From assembly GCA_023238725.1 (NCBI GenBank), contig CM041551.1:2322104-2386103 (forward strand): DNA of 64,000 nt, given 5' to 3'. The first letter of the stretch is position 1; the number at the start of each line of letters is the position of its first letter. The DNA comes from Scortum barcoo (Eukaryota > Chordata > Actinopteri > Centrarchiformes > Terapontidae). The notes beneath the pieces were generated by a model. It made no database searches. It was not told where the DNA came from and worked only from the letters and a program-made list of their open reading frames with translations. Of this stretch, positions 35,470 through 45,735 are shown piece after piece. The translations under genes and the position numbers were made by a program.

Positions 35470-36795
35470 GTATGATAATATGATGTTCTCAAAAGAGTGT
35501 AGAACATGTCATTTAGAGTAATGTGCATACTGTGAGAAAACAAGCTATTTATTTTAATTGGACCTAATATTCTCTTCTATTGCCTTTTCTGTTTTATTAC
35601 AATATGTGGCCAGTATGTGACTATAGATAAAAATTAGAACATGATGATAGAAAATACTTGAGGTCCTTTGTCCTGATAAACATGCTTAGGAGACAAAAAA
35701 AGTCATTTTTATAGACTGAAGATCTCCACATTTTTCTTACAGAGCAAACATCAGAGCAAGTTGTGACCTCTGTTTTTTTAATGATAGCCTGACTTACTGC
35801 AGGCAGAAACATATTCCTTTACTCCAAAATATAATGCTTATCTCTTTCGTGCATTGTACCTTTTATCATCTGATAAAAAAAGAAATCATTAAGTTGCGTA
35901 ACATCTGTGATCACAGGGGCTTGTAATGAATTCGGGAAAGGAAGAAGGACTCAAAAGTAATGTCAAGCTTTTGCCTGAAAGGCACACCAACTGGGAACCA
36001 GTGAGCTTAGCTAATTGAAGTTGGGCTTTGTTCTGCATGATGCCCACTGAAAAACAAACTTTCAGAGTTGAAAATAGTTGCTGAAGTTGACTGAGGAAGA
36101 GAGCAGCAGAGTTTGGCCAAACTTGCTCGAGTCATAAGCTGTGTTTTTAGTGCTGTCCTGAGAGGGCCAGGGAGCAGAGACATCACTGTCAGCTCCTCGG
36201 GCACTTCATTTAGGAGCTTGGTGTAAGAGACAGGCTGGAGCTGGAGCTGTATCTTCAGCCACATCAGAAAGATTGACTTCAAAACCAATTTGTTAATTGT
36301 CATTCCTGCACTTATAAAATCATTACCAAAACTCGCACAAAAACAACAGTGGTTGATAATAACCATTATGATTTAGAAACACAACAACATTTGATTCATC
36401 TCCAAGCCTTGGAAAACAATTCCTGTTTACCATGTGTTTACTGTGATGAATTCTTCTTCCTCAATAATCCCCAGTCTTGAATCACCAATTAGCCAAGCTT
36501 AGTTTGGCAGTGCACTGTGCTTGTGTACAGAGTGTACAGTGCCAGGGAGGCAAAACTTTGACAGAAAAAAGACAACATGTTATTTACTCTGTCGACAGAC
36601 CCAGAATTCTCCCAGCACACAGAACACACAGAGAGCAGGAGGCTTCGTCTGGCTGACAGCTGGGCTCCAAAACCCTGATTCTCTTTCCCTTCCAAAACTT
36701 TCCAGGAGTGAGTGGATCTGCCATTTGCATGCATGACGGCACAAGGACAGGATATAGTGATGTAGCCCCAGAGCCATTTAACCTGTCTCTTAGGT
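35470..36795. other. Non-coding DNA, no gene recognised
   Basis: No recognisable exon or repeat. The minus-strand ORF at 36007-36366 (119 codons) has no known domain. Confidence 0.55.
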
Positions 36796-36817
36796 GATAT
36801 ATGTATGTATATGTGTA

Positions 36818-36875
<58 letters not shown>
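36796..36875. repeat. Compound (TATG)n-(TG)n-(TA)n microsatellite
   Basis: GTATGTATATGTGTATGTGTGTG leads (in shorter words TATG and TG) into about 24 TA dinucleotides. It is the longest microsatellite in the window. Confidence 0.93.
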
Positions 36876-36878
<3 letters not shown>

Positions 36879-37440
36879 GAGGAGTGTATGTTATTGGTTG
36901 TTTTACGTGTCATGTCACTTTTCCTGGTCTGTGATTGGCTGTGGAAGCGGGAGCTAGGGCAGGTCAGGGTTGGTGAAAGTGCAAGACAGAGGGGCAAGAA
37001 AAAAAAAAAACACAAGCAGGTGAGCTTCGAAAAGAAAGAGAATTAAGGAACTGCTGATTAAGCAGAAGCAAGTATCCAATATGTTTTGCCAGTTTTTGTA
37101 GCACATAGAGTGTGAGAAGGCAGATCTGTGGAAATGTGTGTACACTGCAATTATCTGAGTAAATACACACGCAGTGGCTAAAGTGTGTGATAGTTTTTAC
37201 AGCTAACTAGACTAGCTAGCTGGCTACGAGGGACACGAGGCAGCTCAGATAGCGCTCCAGGTATATATCCCGGGATAAAACTTGGTAGCTCCTCTGGCAA
37301 TGCGGGAGAGAGAATATTTTTCCTGATGCTCCACCACAACCAGTGAGGAGCTCGCCAGCAGATTCAACCACGTGCGGAGGTGCAACCTATGGACTGTGAC
37401 TGAACTTTGAAGTTGTGAGTACTTTATTTTATTTCTGCTC
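36876..37440 (+). promoter_or_regulatory. Promoter- or LTR-leader-like block, unassigned
   Basis: The block starts directly after the TA array. It has two inverted CCAAT words (ATTGG near 36893 and 36926), then a GC-richer stretch. A candidate LTR-like 3' edge (TTTTTACA near 37201) is followed by CTGGCTACGAGGGACACGAG near 37219, which is reminiscent of leader sequences after some gypsy LTRs. Further on, CAGGTATATATCCCGGG and a GTGAGTAC splice-donor-like word (near 37417) occur. No matching second LTR or target duplication was found, so a real host promoter or a leader remnant are both possible. Confidence 0.3.
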
Positions 37441-37828
37441 CATTGGAGTGAAGCGGCCTCTGTCTAAAGACACCATGTTCATTTCCTTCAAGTTTAATTA
37501 TAAGGGTTTCATTGTAAAAACAGTGTAGAGTGTACAATGGTGTAAAAAGGTACATTTATAATAGCTTAAGAAAAATTAAAAATATAAACATAATTATTTG
37601 GTGACCTCATTTATTGGTTTATTTTCTTGGAAAGGAAGACCAGTAGATTTTGGACTACTGTGATTTAGTTTGGTTTATAGTATTTTTATTTCTCTGACAT
37701 TATTTCTGTGTGGTAATTAAATTTTAAGTTAACTGGGGCCTGAACTGTTTTGTGATTTATTTAAGGAGTGCAGCCAAAGCAGTTAAAATTTTGGGAACTG
37801 AAAGGGTTAACACTTACCATACCACGTT

Positions 37829-37844
37829 AAAAAAAAAAAAAAAA
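37829..37844. repeat. Poly(A) run (T16 on the minus strand)
   Basis: Sixteen A bases. On the minus strand this is a T-run about 20 bases beyond the tRNA-like sequence and could act as a Pol III terminator. Confidence 0.85.
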
Positions 37845-37861
37845 CAAATAAACGAAATCAA

Positions 37862-37926
37862 ACCAAGGGAATTGAATTATACGAACTCAGGGCGCTACCT
37901 ATGAGCTAAAGGTATAGAAAGCGCTA
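37862..37926 (-). mobile_element. tRNA-like sequence / SINE head on minus strand, tentative
   Basis: On the minus strand, CCTTTAGCTCATAGGTAGCG has the layout of a Pol III A box and D-arm. It is followed by CCCTGAGTTCGTATAATTC, a degenerate B box/T-arm. The expected GGTTCGAATCC core is disrupted, so this is not a functional tRNA. A T-run follows at 37829-37844. A tRNA-derived SINE head or a tRNA pseudogene are the two readings. Confidence 0.4.
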
Positions 37927-37929
37927 CAG

Positions 37930-38688
37930 TGAAATTCAGCTGTGTGAATTTGTGAAAATGACCTGCAGTACAGAATCAGTAGCAGGACTTCAAATCATAA
38001 GCCCATTGTGGCTGTAGTGCTTATCACATCACACAGTGTGAAAGCTTTGAAGAGAATATACACACAAAGAAGCTGGACTAAAGCAGGAAAACATTTCAAA
38101 ACAGGGGATGCAATCAACAAATTCAAAAGGGTTCCTCCTTATGGGAACAAGGAAGTGATCGTTGTGTTTGTGTGTAAAAGTGAACATTTTCAAATCAGTA
38201 GAGCAGAATTATCAACGGAAAATGTTATTACACTGCAATCACTGGTTACACAATGTACAAAGCTGTTCACTTTTTCAAAATCTTTAAAGTTTTCTTTAAC
38301 ATGCATATTCTAAATGCACTAATACAACCAAAACACTTGATATACATCTCAGGATCAACACTGACATTTGTCTGCCAACAGAAACACTTTATAATTCATT
38401 ATACATACTGACCAATAAACACTAACAACAGGAAGCATTACTTAATTTCACTGTTGTCTTTGTAAAAATGTATTTTATTTATTCAGTATAAACCAAGATT
38501 CCATTACAATATACTTGATGCCACTTCTTCACCACATGATTTGTGCTGCCTCAGTTTTTGCCACAGAACTGAATCAGAACTGTTGGAATATGCTTCATTA
38601 TGGTTAGTTATATTTTTATTCTTTTATAATTGGTTTCAATAGGCTTTTTGTATTTTGATTTTATTGTAATAGACTAGAGCTGTGTAGA
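37930..38688. other. Non-coding DNA, no gene recognised
   Basis: AT-rich sequence with a 101-codon plus-strand ORF at 38008-38313 that has no known domain. Confidence 0.55.
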
Positions 38689-38825
38689 GCTGTCAGCCCT
38701 GTGACTGACTGGCATCCAGTCCAGGGGTGTACCCCGCCTTTTGCCCAATGACAGCTGGGATAGGCTCCAGCTCCCCCGTGACCCCTGCGAGTCAGGATAA
38801 GCGGTATAGAAGATGGATGGATGGG
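38689..38825 (+). mobile_element. GATG-tailed fish LINE/SINE 3' end
   Basis: The stretch CCAGTCCAGGGGTGTACCCC, then GACAGCTGGGATAGGCTCCAG, given here as the words GACAGCTGGGATAGG and CTCCAGC, then GGATAAGCGGTATAGAAGATG followed by GATGGATG is a very common teleost repeat 3' end. It shares its final AAGCGG..AGAAGATGGATGG form with Rex3 but differs upstream, so it is a separate family or a SINE using a related tail. It is 5'-truncated, and no target duplication was identified. Confidence 0.8.
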
Positions 38826-39490
38826 TGTAATAGGCTATAATAAAATACAGTATTCCAAGTGCACAAAATGGAACTAAAGTAATTCCATTAATGGATTACA
38901 AAAGTCTCCTTATTCACGATACATATTTATGTAGGAGAGCTACAGATATAAAAATTCTGGTGGTCTGACTGGTCATAACCTTTCCACCTGCATGAGAAAT
39001 GGAATTCCTCTGTGGGGTTGAGGAATGGAGAGTAAGGTGAAAAGTGACATCATCCTGGGATGTGCTGTAAACCATCTGTGATGATGAAACACCACATCAC
39101 CCATACAATTATGAAACACTTTGGATTCCCCCTTACCTGTCATGAAATTTGGAAGATGTGGTCACTGAAGGCATTTCATGGAAAAACATGAAAAGTGATC
39201 TGCAGTTTAAGTCATATTGACTTCTGTTGTGCCAGCTGTGTTTAGAGTTTCAAACAAATGAACTACAGATGTATATAAAGAAATTTATCGTTATCGATTG
39301 TAAAAAAAAAAAACAAACAAACGTAATATTGGTGTTAGAGAAAAGGCATACGCGGAAAGGCCACTTTACTTACTAGTATTCATTATGGAGGAACCTTAAA
39401 TCTACACAGATAGTGTATATCAGTTTTTATTATCTAGACTACAAAGTTAATCATTTTTTTCTGAGTGTCTATGTAGAATTTTTATCAAGT
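38826..39490. other. Non-coding DNA, no gene recognised
   Basis: AT-rich spacer with a 13-base A run near 39302. Confidence 0.5.
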
Positions 39491-39494
39491 TCCC

Positions 39495-39924
39495 TATTAT
39501 GTATGTGGGGTTTTGGACTGCTTTGTGTGCCTGTGGTGTGTTTCCTTCTGCCTCCTGTGGGAGGTTCCTTCCTTTTAGAGTGAAGAGGCGTGGCTTCCTG
39601 CTGACTGGAGGCTGACACACCTGCATCACATTACTCATCATCACTCCTTTTAAGCCGGAGCAGGGCTTCACTTCGATGCTGGATTGTTCCACCGTCTGTG
39701 TGACCCTTGTGCTCCGTTGTTTTCTGCCCCAGATACTCACCCGTGTACCTGGATTTGCTCCTCCAGCCAGTAACCTGCCAGCCACGCCGCTCTGCCTCCA
39801 CTCCTCAACTTACCGGACAGCTTTTTGACTTACCTTTTGTTTAATTCAAATTAAATCAACTTTAAACCGCCCTCTGCTTCTGGTCTGCTTCTGGGTCCTC
39901 TTTTTCTCAATCAGAGACATAACA
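39495..39924 (+). mobile_element. Solo LTR, about 430 bp
   Basis: The block begins TATTATG and ends CATAACA, which is an inverted terminal pair with one mismatch (the original start was probably TGTTATG). It is flanked by TTCCC (39490-39494) and GTCCC (39925-39929), a 4-of-5 target duplication. A TTTTAAG word near 39650 could be the TATA box. ATTAAA at 39850-39855 could be the polyadenylation signal. The sequence is pyrimidine-rich with a CTTCTGGTCTGCTTCTGGG stretch near the 3' end, typical of fish gypsy-type LTRs. No internal region is present. Confidence 0.7.
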
Positions 39925-40479
39925 GTCCCAGCCCAGAACATTTTATGGCAATAATCCACTGAGCACAGCTCATTTGGGACCAAAGGTAGCGACTGCAAGA
40001 TCCCCATATTTATGACTTTTTTGACACATTGTCATTGGACAACTCAAAAAGACTATTGACTACTTGGAGCTCTGCATGGGCCAAAATATGAGACCCAAAC
40101 CTGGCCATTGCCTGCATCTTTAAAATCTTTTAAATTGAATTAAATTGATGATGGATAAAAAATTCAGTATAGCACAATATACATGTCAGTATAGCACAAT
40201 ATACATTTAATTAGCTTAGTACTATCTTGTACTTGGACTGACCTAAAATAGCCCTTTTTTTTAGACTATTTACTGTCAAGTTGAATGTATTAATGTTTTT
40301 TTTTATATATTTGAGTTTCCCTATCATAATTTTGACACTGGTAAGTCTGACACTGGTATATTTCAGATTTTTCTTTTCTTTTCAGTAAATGTGAACTTTG
40401 CACAAAAAGCATGGTCCACCAAAAACATAAACCTTATCCTCTCTGACAATGAATACCAACAACCAAACAATGTGGCCTT

Positions 40480-40585
40480 TAGCTACTGTGATATCTTACT
40501 CTATTCTCCATTAATCACAAGGTTGGTGGTTCTCCTCCTCTCCACACATCAGAGTGTCCTTAAGCAAGGCAATGAACCCAAAGGA
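40480..40585 (+). mobile_element. tRNA-derived SINE fragment
   Basis: AAGGTTGGTGGTTCTCCTCC resembles a B-box region. CACATCAGAGTGTCCTTAAG and GCAAGGCAATGAACCC then follow in the order found in a common fish SINE body (GTGTCCTTGAGCAAGGCACTGAACCC form). The A-box part is decayed. Confidence 0.6.
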
Positions 40586-40800
40586 TGAGTTTATTTCCTG
40601 TATTTTCATTTCTGTATCCAAGCAGTAACCAATCATGCTTCAAATCCATACAATAACAGTTCCACTCATACACACTTCCTGCATGGTGATGCCTTACCTG
40701 AAGCATAACCATTCCATTCATTGCGGGTGCATAATATGGGAAGTGAATGCTTTTGTGTTCAGTAATTGCAGTTTTTGTCCTCGGTGAAGTCACGATGATT

Positions 40801-40805
40801 AAACC
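40801..40805 (+). repeat. Target-site duplication AAACC, left copy
   Basis: Abuts the LTR at 40806-41252 and recurs exactly at 41253-41257. Confidence 0.75.
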
Positions 40806-41252
40806 TGTGTGTGTGTCTTGTCATGTCTGTTAAGTTTCCATGTCTGTCATGTTTCTGTTTCCTGTTCTGGCTTGTCACGGCTTGTCATGTTTTATTCTTG
40901 AAATCCCTAACTCTCCTCTCGTTTCAGGTCCCTTTACTTCCTGTCCTTGTGTGTTTCCCGCCTGTGTGTGATTGTCTGCCCTGCCCTGATTGTTTCCACC
41001 TGTTCCCTATCACCTTCATGCGTATATATTGTCTGTGTTGCCCATGTCTTGTTGCCAGATCGTTGATCTTATCCAAGCATTCATGTTCCTGTGTCTTCAT
41101 CTTGTGTTCACATGTTCATCGATCCAGCCATCAAACCACGACAAAGAATTCAAGTCTGCTTTTGTAACGAACTTTATTAAAAGCTTCTTTTGAAAACCTA
41201 AAGCCTGTCTTTGTCCTGCATTTGGGTCCACCTGCCTTGTGCCGGCGTAACA
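40806..41252 (+). mobile_element. Solo LTR, 447 bp, probably Ty3/gypsy-type
   Basis: The block starts TGTG, ends AACA and is flanked by an exact 5-bp duplication AAACC. A TATATAT box lies at 41023-41029 and ATTAAA at 41176-41181, in the order and spacing of U3 promoter and R polyadenylation signal. The pyrimidine-rich body with TGTCTTGTCATG-type words differs from the LTR at 39495-39924, so two different families inserted within about 900 bases. No internal region remains. Confidence 0.8.
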
Positions 41253-41257
41253 AAACC
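41253..41257 (+). repeat. Target-site duplication AAACC, right copy
   Basis: Matches 40801-40805. Confidence 0.75.
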
Positions 41258-42689
41258 TTGGTAGCACACAATATAACTGATACTCAAGTTCTAGTCTGAA
41301 CCAATGTTACACTGTGCAATGAGAACACAATATAAGGGATTTCAAGCCAACACCTTTGGGGTTAGATACGTTTCCCTGTTTTAATGTTTGACCTCTTAGT
41401 CATTTTTTCAATATTGCTTTCTTTTGTCCTTGTTCCTTTTCCCTCACAGTGCCTTGGAGAAACACACAAACCAATATTTCCTTCTTGCAGTTAATTGGCT
41501 GTTTCTTGCCTTTTTCCAATGCTGCCGTATTTCTTTACATGCTCCATCACGCTTCTTTTCAGTGCCATCAACAAAGACGGATGACTCACGGCACTGCTAT
41601 GAAATGGTGGAATGCAAGTTAGGGCTTCAATAATATGTAACAAGAACAATTTTTTCCCCTTAAGCGCAAGAAACATACGTATATGGTGCAGAGAGGTCAG
41701 AATCAGGACTTTTGCAAACTTCAAAGTCTTCAGTGAATAGATTGTACTGTCACATAGTGGAGAAACCTCCCTTGGAGAAGCGATTGTACCTTTGAACTCA
41801 ATGCTTCATAAAAATGGTTCTGTGAAATAGTAAAAGACCTAGGTCAGACTTCTCATTGTCTCTGTTTGAGGCTCAGACTGAGACCTATCTCTTGCAAAGT
41901 ATGACAAATTGCTTCTGCTTCACCAAGATGGGCAAACAGAGCGCAGTGGCTGAGTGATTAAATATGGATGTCTGGTATCCTCTGTCTGAGCAAATATGGA
42001 CATATCCCTATCCATGTCCTTTATTAATATAAAAAAATATCACACCACAGTCAGATCTGGAAAAGAATAAAGTAAAAAATAAAGAACACAGCAGACTGTT
42101 CAGTGCAGTTATTTAGAAGTTAATTTATTGAAAGCTTTGCCTGTTCTCATAAAATGTCATCTTATGCTGGCACAGATGGAAGGAAAAGGCATAGTTAAAG
42201 GTAAATGAAGGCTAACTCGTGCAGTGCAGTTTTACCAAGCTTCATTATGTATATTTGATGGGCGCAATGCACATTCATCAATGTTCCTTCGCAGAGACTG
42301 AATAAACATCAGTGGGAATGATTCATTTGTCCTCGGGAGGAAAATAAAAAATTGTTGGTAACAGTGTGCCATTTTAAAGCAGAGTATTAAGATCAAATTT
42401 AACAAAGAATAATAGAGCAATAAACTACCGTATGGATGTTCCTTTTTAGAACAAATACATGACACATATTTACACTTTGGAGTCCCAGATGGTTGGACTT
42501 AGACAGGGCCTTTATTTGTTTGAACTCAACATACTTGTACACTTTTTTAACAGGTGCTCCAGTTAGTATTACAGTTCAACAAAGTACAGGAATTAATAAG
42601 AGACATATTTTAAAAGAAAGGTTAAAGTCTTTGCTGCAGAGGCTGATATATGTTGACCTTTAGTCCACTGTATGGGTAAAATTTCAGTC
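41258..42689. other. Non-coding DNA, no gene recognised
   Basis: AT-rich sequence without a recognisable exon or repeat family. Confidence 0.55.
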
Positions 42690-43235
42690 CACAGCCATGC
42701 CAGTGGTTCTGTGAGGCTGTGCTAAAGACCAGCAATGCTTTAAGTAAATGCTGAGATTAGCATGCTTAATATTTTCACAGTGACAATGCTAACGTGGATG
42801 TTTAGCAGTTATAATGTTTACCATGTTCATCTAAGTACAGCATGCCAAAATGTGCTGCTTAGCAGTAAACACAAAGTACTGAGACTGATGGGAATGTCAT
42901 TAGTTTAGCAGGTATTTGGTTAAAAGCCAAATCAAGTAATGGACCAACTGAAAACCGATGGACCAACAGATGGCTAAATGAAATGTCAGGGGATCAGAGT
43001 TACTACAAGACATCCAGGGGGGGAGGGGATCACCAGTCATCAGACTTCTTCTAGAGACCTTAAATATAAATAAGAGTCCATCCAATAATTTTTCGAGATG
43101 TGTCACTCTGGACCACAAATTTGAACCTCACAGGAGCACTACAGAATTCATTAGTCACCGTCTCAGTAATATATCCAATAGGTTTGGGGTTATTTTTTTA
43201 TCAGGACCAAGTTGGTGACCAACTGGCTTCATATC
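42690..43235 (+). repeat. Dispersed teleost repeat (AGCATGC/TTTAGCAG-rich family)
   Basis: The order of words is that of a repeat very common in perciform-type fish genomes: AGCATGCTTAATATTTTCAC, GTTTAGCAGTTATAATGTTT, TTAGCAGTAAACACAAAGTA, GATGGGAATGTCATTAGTTT, then a TGTCAGGGGATCA block and TCCATCCAATAATTTTTCGA. It is non-coding. I cannot name its class with certainty. It may be a non-autonomous DNA transposon. Confidence 0.7.
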
Positions 43236-43794
43236 ACCATCAATATGACTAAGAAAAGATTTTACATTTCTCATAATGCAATTCATCTTTGATTGTAGTC
43301 TCCCTGCCTGTTAAATGCCCACATTTTTCACACTCCATGGCTACAGTTTGTAACACTGCCTTTCTGAGAAAGTGAATTTCCAAATTCAAGCTGATATAAC
43401 TTGATGACATCACCAGGATCATTTTATCATTATCCATCTGTTTTACAACCTGTGTTGTCCTCTATGATGAATACACTTTACTTCATTCGTAAAATTTGTG
43501 GAGTTCCCATTTGAAGGAATGGTCAAATTATATAAATGTTTTAGAATCATAAAGTGAAGAAACAACAATAAAGAAACAGATTAGAGTTTCTGTGTTCATA
43601 GGCTTCAGCGACCTGAGAGTTTGAGTCTTCAAGCACTTGTAGAGCTCAACAACTGTACTAAATTTACAATCTCAGCTCATTGTATTTCAGCGGACTGAAG
43701 TCTGTAGTATTTGTGTTTGCATCAAACCAAGCACCAAGCACTTATTTGCTTTGATGTGATGATTCTGCAGTATTTGTCTTATAATAACACATGT
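43236..43794. other. Non-coding, repeat-like DNA
   Basis: The stretch at about 43300-43440 (CAAGCTGATATAACTTGATG, ACATCACCAGGATCATTTT) also looks like dispersed fish repeat, but I cannot assign it. Confidence 0.4.
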
Positions 43795-43907
43795 TCAAAA
43801 CTAACACAAAATGGAATGATAACAAATTTCACTACATGCTGTTGTACATACTTATGTATGATTGTATATGTGACAAATAAATGTGATTTGATTTGACTTT
43901 TTATAAT
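43795..43907 (+). mobile_element. LINE 3' tail (Rex1/L2-type)
   Basis: ACAAATTTCACTACATGCTG, TTGTACATACTTATGTATG and GTGACAAATAAATGTGATTT followed by GATTTGAC form the usual 3' UTR and ATTTG-type tail of 5'-truncated fish LINEs. Nothing upstream codes for RT. Confidence 0.7.
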
Positions 43908-43969
43908 TCTAATTACGTTTTAGAGGCAATTACAAAAATGATGAGAATGTTAGTCAAAACAAATGATTA

Positions 43970-43971
43970 TA
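43970..43971 (+). repeat. TA target-site duplication, left
   Basis: The TA dinucleotide directly outside the left inverted repeat. It is repeated at 45558-45559, as expected for Tc1/mariner. Confidence 0.85.
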
Positions 43972-43999
43972 CACTGCTCAAAAAAATAAAGGGAACACT
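43972..43999 (+). repeat. Left terminal inverted repeat, 28 bp
   Basis: Perfect inverse of 45530-45557, including the seven-A run and GGGAACACT. Confidence 0.95.
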
Positions 44000-44205
44000 A
44001 AAATAACACATCCTAGATCTGAATGAATTGAAATATTCTTATTAAATACTTTGTTCTTTACATAGTTGAATGTGCTGACAACAAAATCACACAAAAATTA
44101 GCAATGGAAATTAAATTTATTAACCCATGGAGGTCTGGATTTGGAGTCACACTCAAAATTAAAGTGGAAAAACACACTACAGGCTGATCCAACTTTGATG
44201 TAATG

Positions 44206-45257
44206 TCCTTAAAACAAGTCAAAATGAGGCTCAGTAGTGTGTGTGGCCTCCACATGCCTGTGTGATGCATATACCTCCCTACAACGCCTGGGCATGCTCC
44301 TGATGAGGTGGCGGATGGTCTCCTGAGGGATCTCCTCCCAGACCTGGACTAAAGCATCCGCCAACTCCTGGACAGTCTGTGGTGCAACGTGGCGTTGGTT
44401 GGATGGAGCGCAAGACATGATGTCCCAGATGTGCTCAATTGGATTCAGGTCTGGGGAACGGGCGGGCCAGTCCATAGCATGAATGCCTTTGTCTTGCAGG
44501 AACTGCTGACACACTCCAGCCACATGAGGTCTAGCATTGTCTTGCATTAGGAGGAACCCAGGGCCAACCGCACCAGCATGTGGGGGTCTGAGGATCTCAT
44601 CTCGGTACCTAATGACAGTCAGGCTACCTCTGGCGAGCACATGGAGGGCTGTGCGGCGGCCCCTCAAAGAAATGCCACCCCACACCATTACTGACCCACT
44701 GCCAAACCGGTCATGCTGGAGGATGCAGCAGAACGTTCTCCACGGCATCTCCAGACTCTGTAACATCTGTCACATGTGCTCAGTGTGAACCTGCTTTCAA
44801 TCTGTGAAGAGCACAGGGTGCCAGTGGTGAATTTGCCAATCTTGGTGTTCTCTGGCAAATGCCAAAGTGTCCTGCACGGTGTTGGGCTGTAAGCACAACC
44901 CCCACCTGTGGACGTCGGGCCCTCATACCACCCTCATGGAGTCTGTTTCTGACCTGATTGAGCAGACACATGCACATTTGTGGCCTGCTGGAGGTCATTT
45001 TGCAGGGCTCTGGCAGTGCTCCTCCTGTTCCTCCTTGCACAAAGGCGGAGGTAGCGGTCCTGCTGCTGGGTTGTTGCCCTCCTACGGCCTCCTCCACGTC
45101 TCCTGATGTACTGGCCTGTCTCCTGGTAGCGCCTCCATGCTCTGGACACTATGCTGACAGACACAGCAAACCTTCTTGCCACAGCTCGCATTGATGTGCC
45201 ATCCTGGATGAGCTGCACTACCTGAGCCACTTGTGTGGGTTGTAGACTCCGTCTCAT
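44206..45257 (-). pseudogene. Tc1-like transposase pseudogene
   Basis: An intact transposase of this kind binds the element ends and cuts and pastes it. The likely start is the ATG at 45257 (MRRSLQPTQVAQVVQLI). A paired-like helix-turn-helix region follows (MRAVARRFAVSVSIVSRAW), then GGGRRRATTQQQDRYLRL, which is the linker and second DNA-binding half. Frame is lost near 44950, again near 44880, and again by an extra base at 44799. That last base lies immediately after the first catalytic Asp codon (LFTD, 44800-44802) and creates a stop. The C-terminal part is open from 44766 to 44209 and contains the second Asp in LMQDNARPH (44539-44541) and the Glu in LNPIEHIWD (44434-44436). These are separated by 34 residues, giving DD34E. 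The gene is inactive. Confidence 0.93.
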
Positions 45258-45529
45258 GCTACCACTAGAGTGAAAGCACCACCGCCAGCATTCAAAAGTG
45301 ACCAAAACATCAGCCAGAAAGCATAGGAACTGAGAAGTGGTCTGTGGTCACCACCTGCAGAACCACTCCTTTATTGGGGGTGTCTTGCTAATTGCCTATA
45401 ATTTCCACCTGTTGTCTATTCCATTTGGACAACAGCATGTGAAATCGACTGTCAATCAGTGTTGCTTCCTAAGTGGACAGTTTGTTTCACAGAAGTGTGA
45501 TTGACTTAGAGTTACATTGTGTTGTTTAA

Positions 45530-45557
45530 AGTGTTCCCTTTATTTTTTTGAGCAGTG
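45530..45557 (-). repeat. Right terminal inverted repeat, 28 bp
   Basis: Perfect inverse of 43972-43999, ending GAGCAGTG before the TA. Confidence 0.95.
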
Positions 45558-45659
45558 TATATCTGTAGACTGCAGACCTATTTTTCAGACTCTGTGAAGA
45601 ACCTCTTATCCAAACAACTTCACACTCCACACTGCGCTTCCTTAGGTCCTCGCCAATTC

Positions 45660-45735
45660 ACCCACCAAGTGTGAAGATGATTGGATTAAAGGTTGTTGGG
45701 ATAATAGAAGGACAGACAGACAGAAATTCCTTACA
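45660..45735 (+). repeat. Fish repeat remnant with GACA tail
   Basis: CCACCAAGTGTGAAGATGAT, TGGATTAAAGGTTGTTGGGA and (GACA)3 resemble the 3' end of a dispersed fish repeat (CCAAGTTTGAAG..GTTGTT..GACAGACAGACAG form). It is too short to assign. Confidence 0.45.

Larger units (their letters stand above)
43972..45557 (-). mobile_element. Tc1-like DNA transposon, inactive copy
   Basis: The element is 1586 bp, flanked by TA and bounded by perfect 28-bp inverted repeats (43972-43999 and 45530-45557) beginning CACTGCTCAAAAAAATAAAG. A broken transposase gene occupies the minus strand. Size, TA duplication and DD34E spacing all fit the Tc1/mariner superfamily. The subterminal sequences beyond 28 bp are only partly similar between ends. 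The intact termini mean it could in principle still be recognised by a related transposase, but it cannot make its own. Confidence 0.95.

Noticed and set aside
36584..37015. 143-codon minus-strand ORF with an alternating Tyr-Ile stretch
   Set aside because: The long frame is produced by the TA microsatellite, which translates without stops in this phase.
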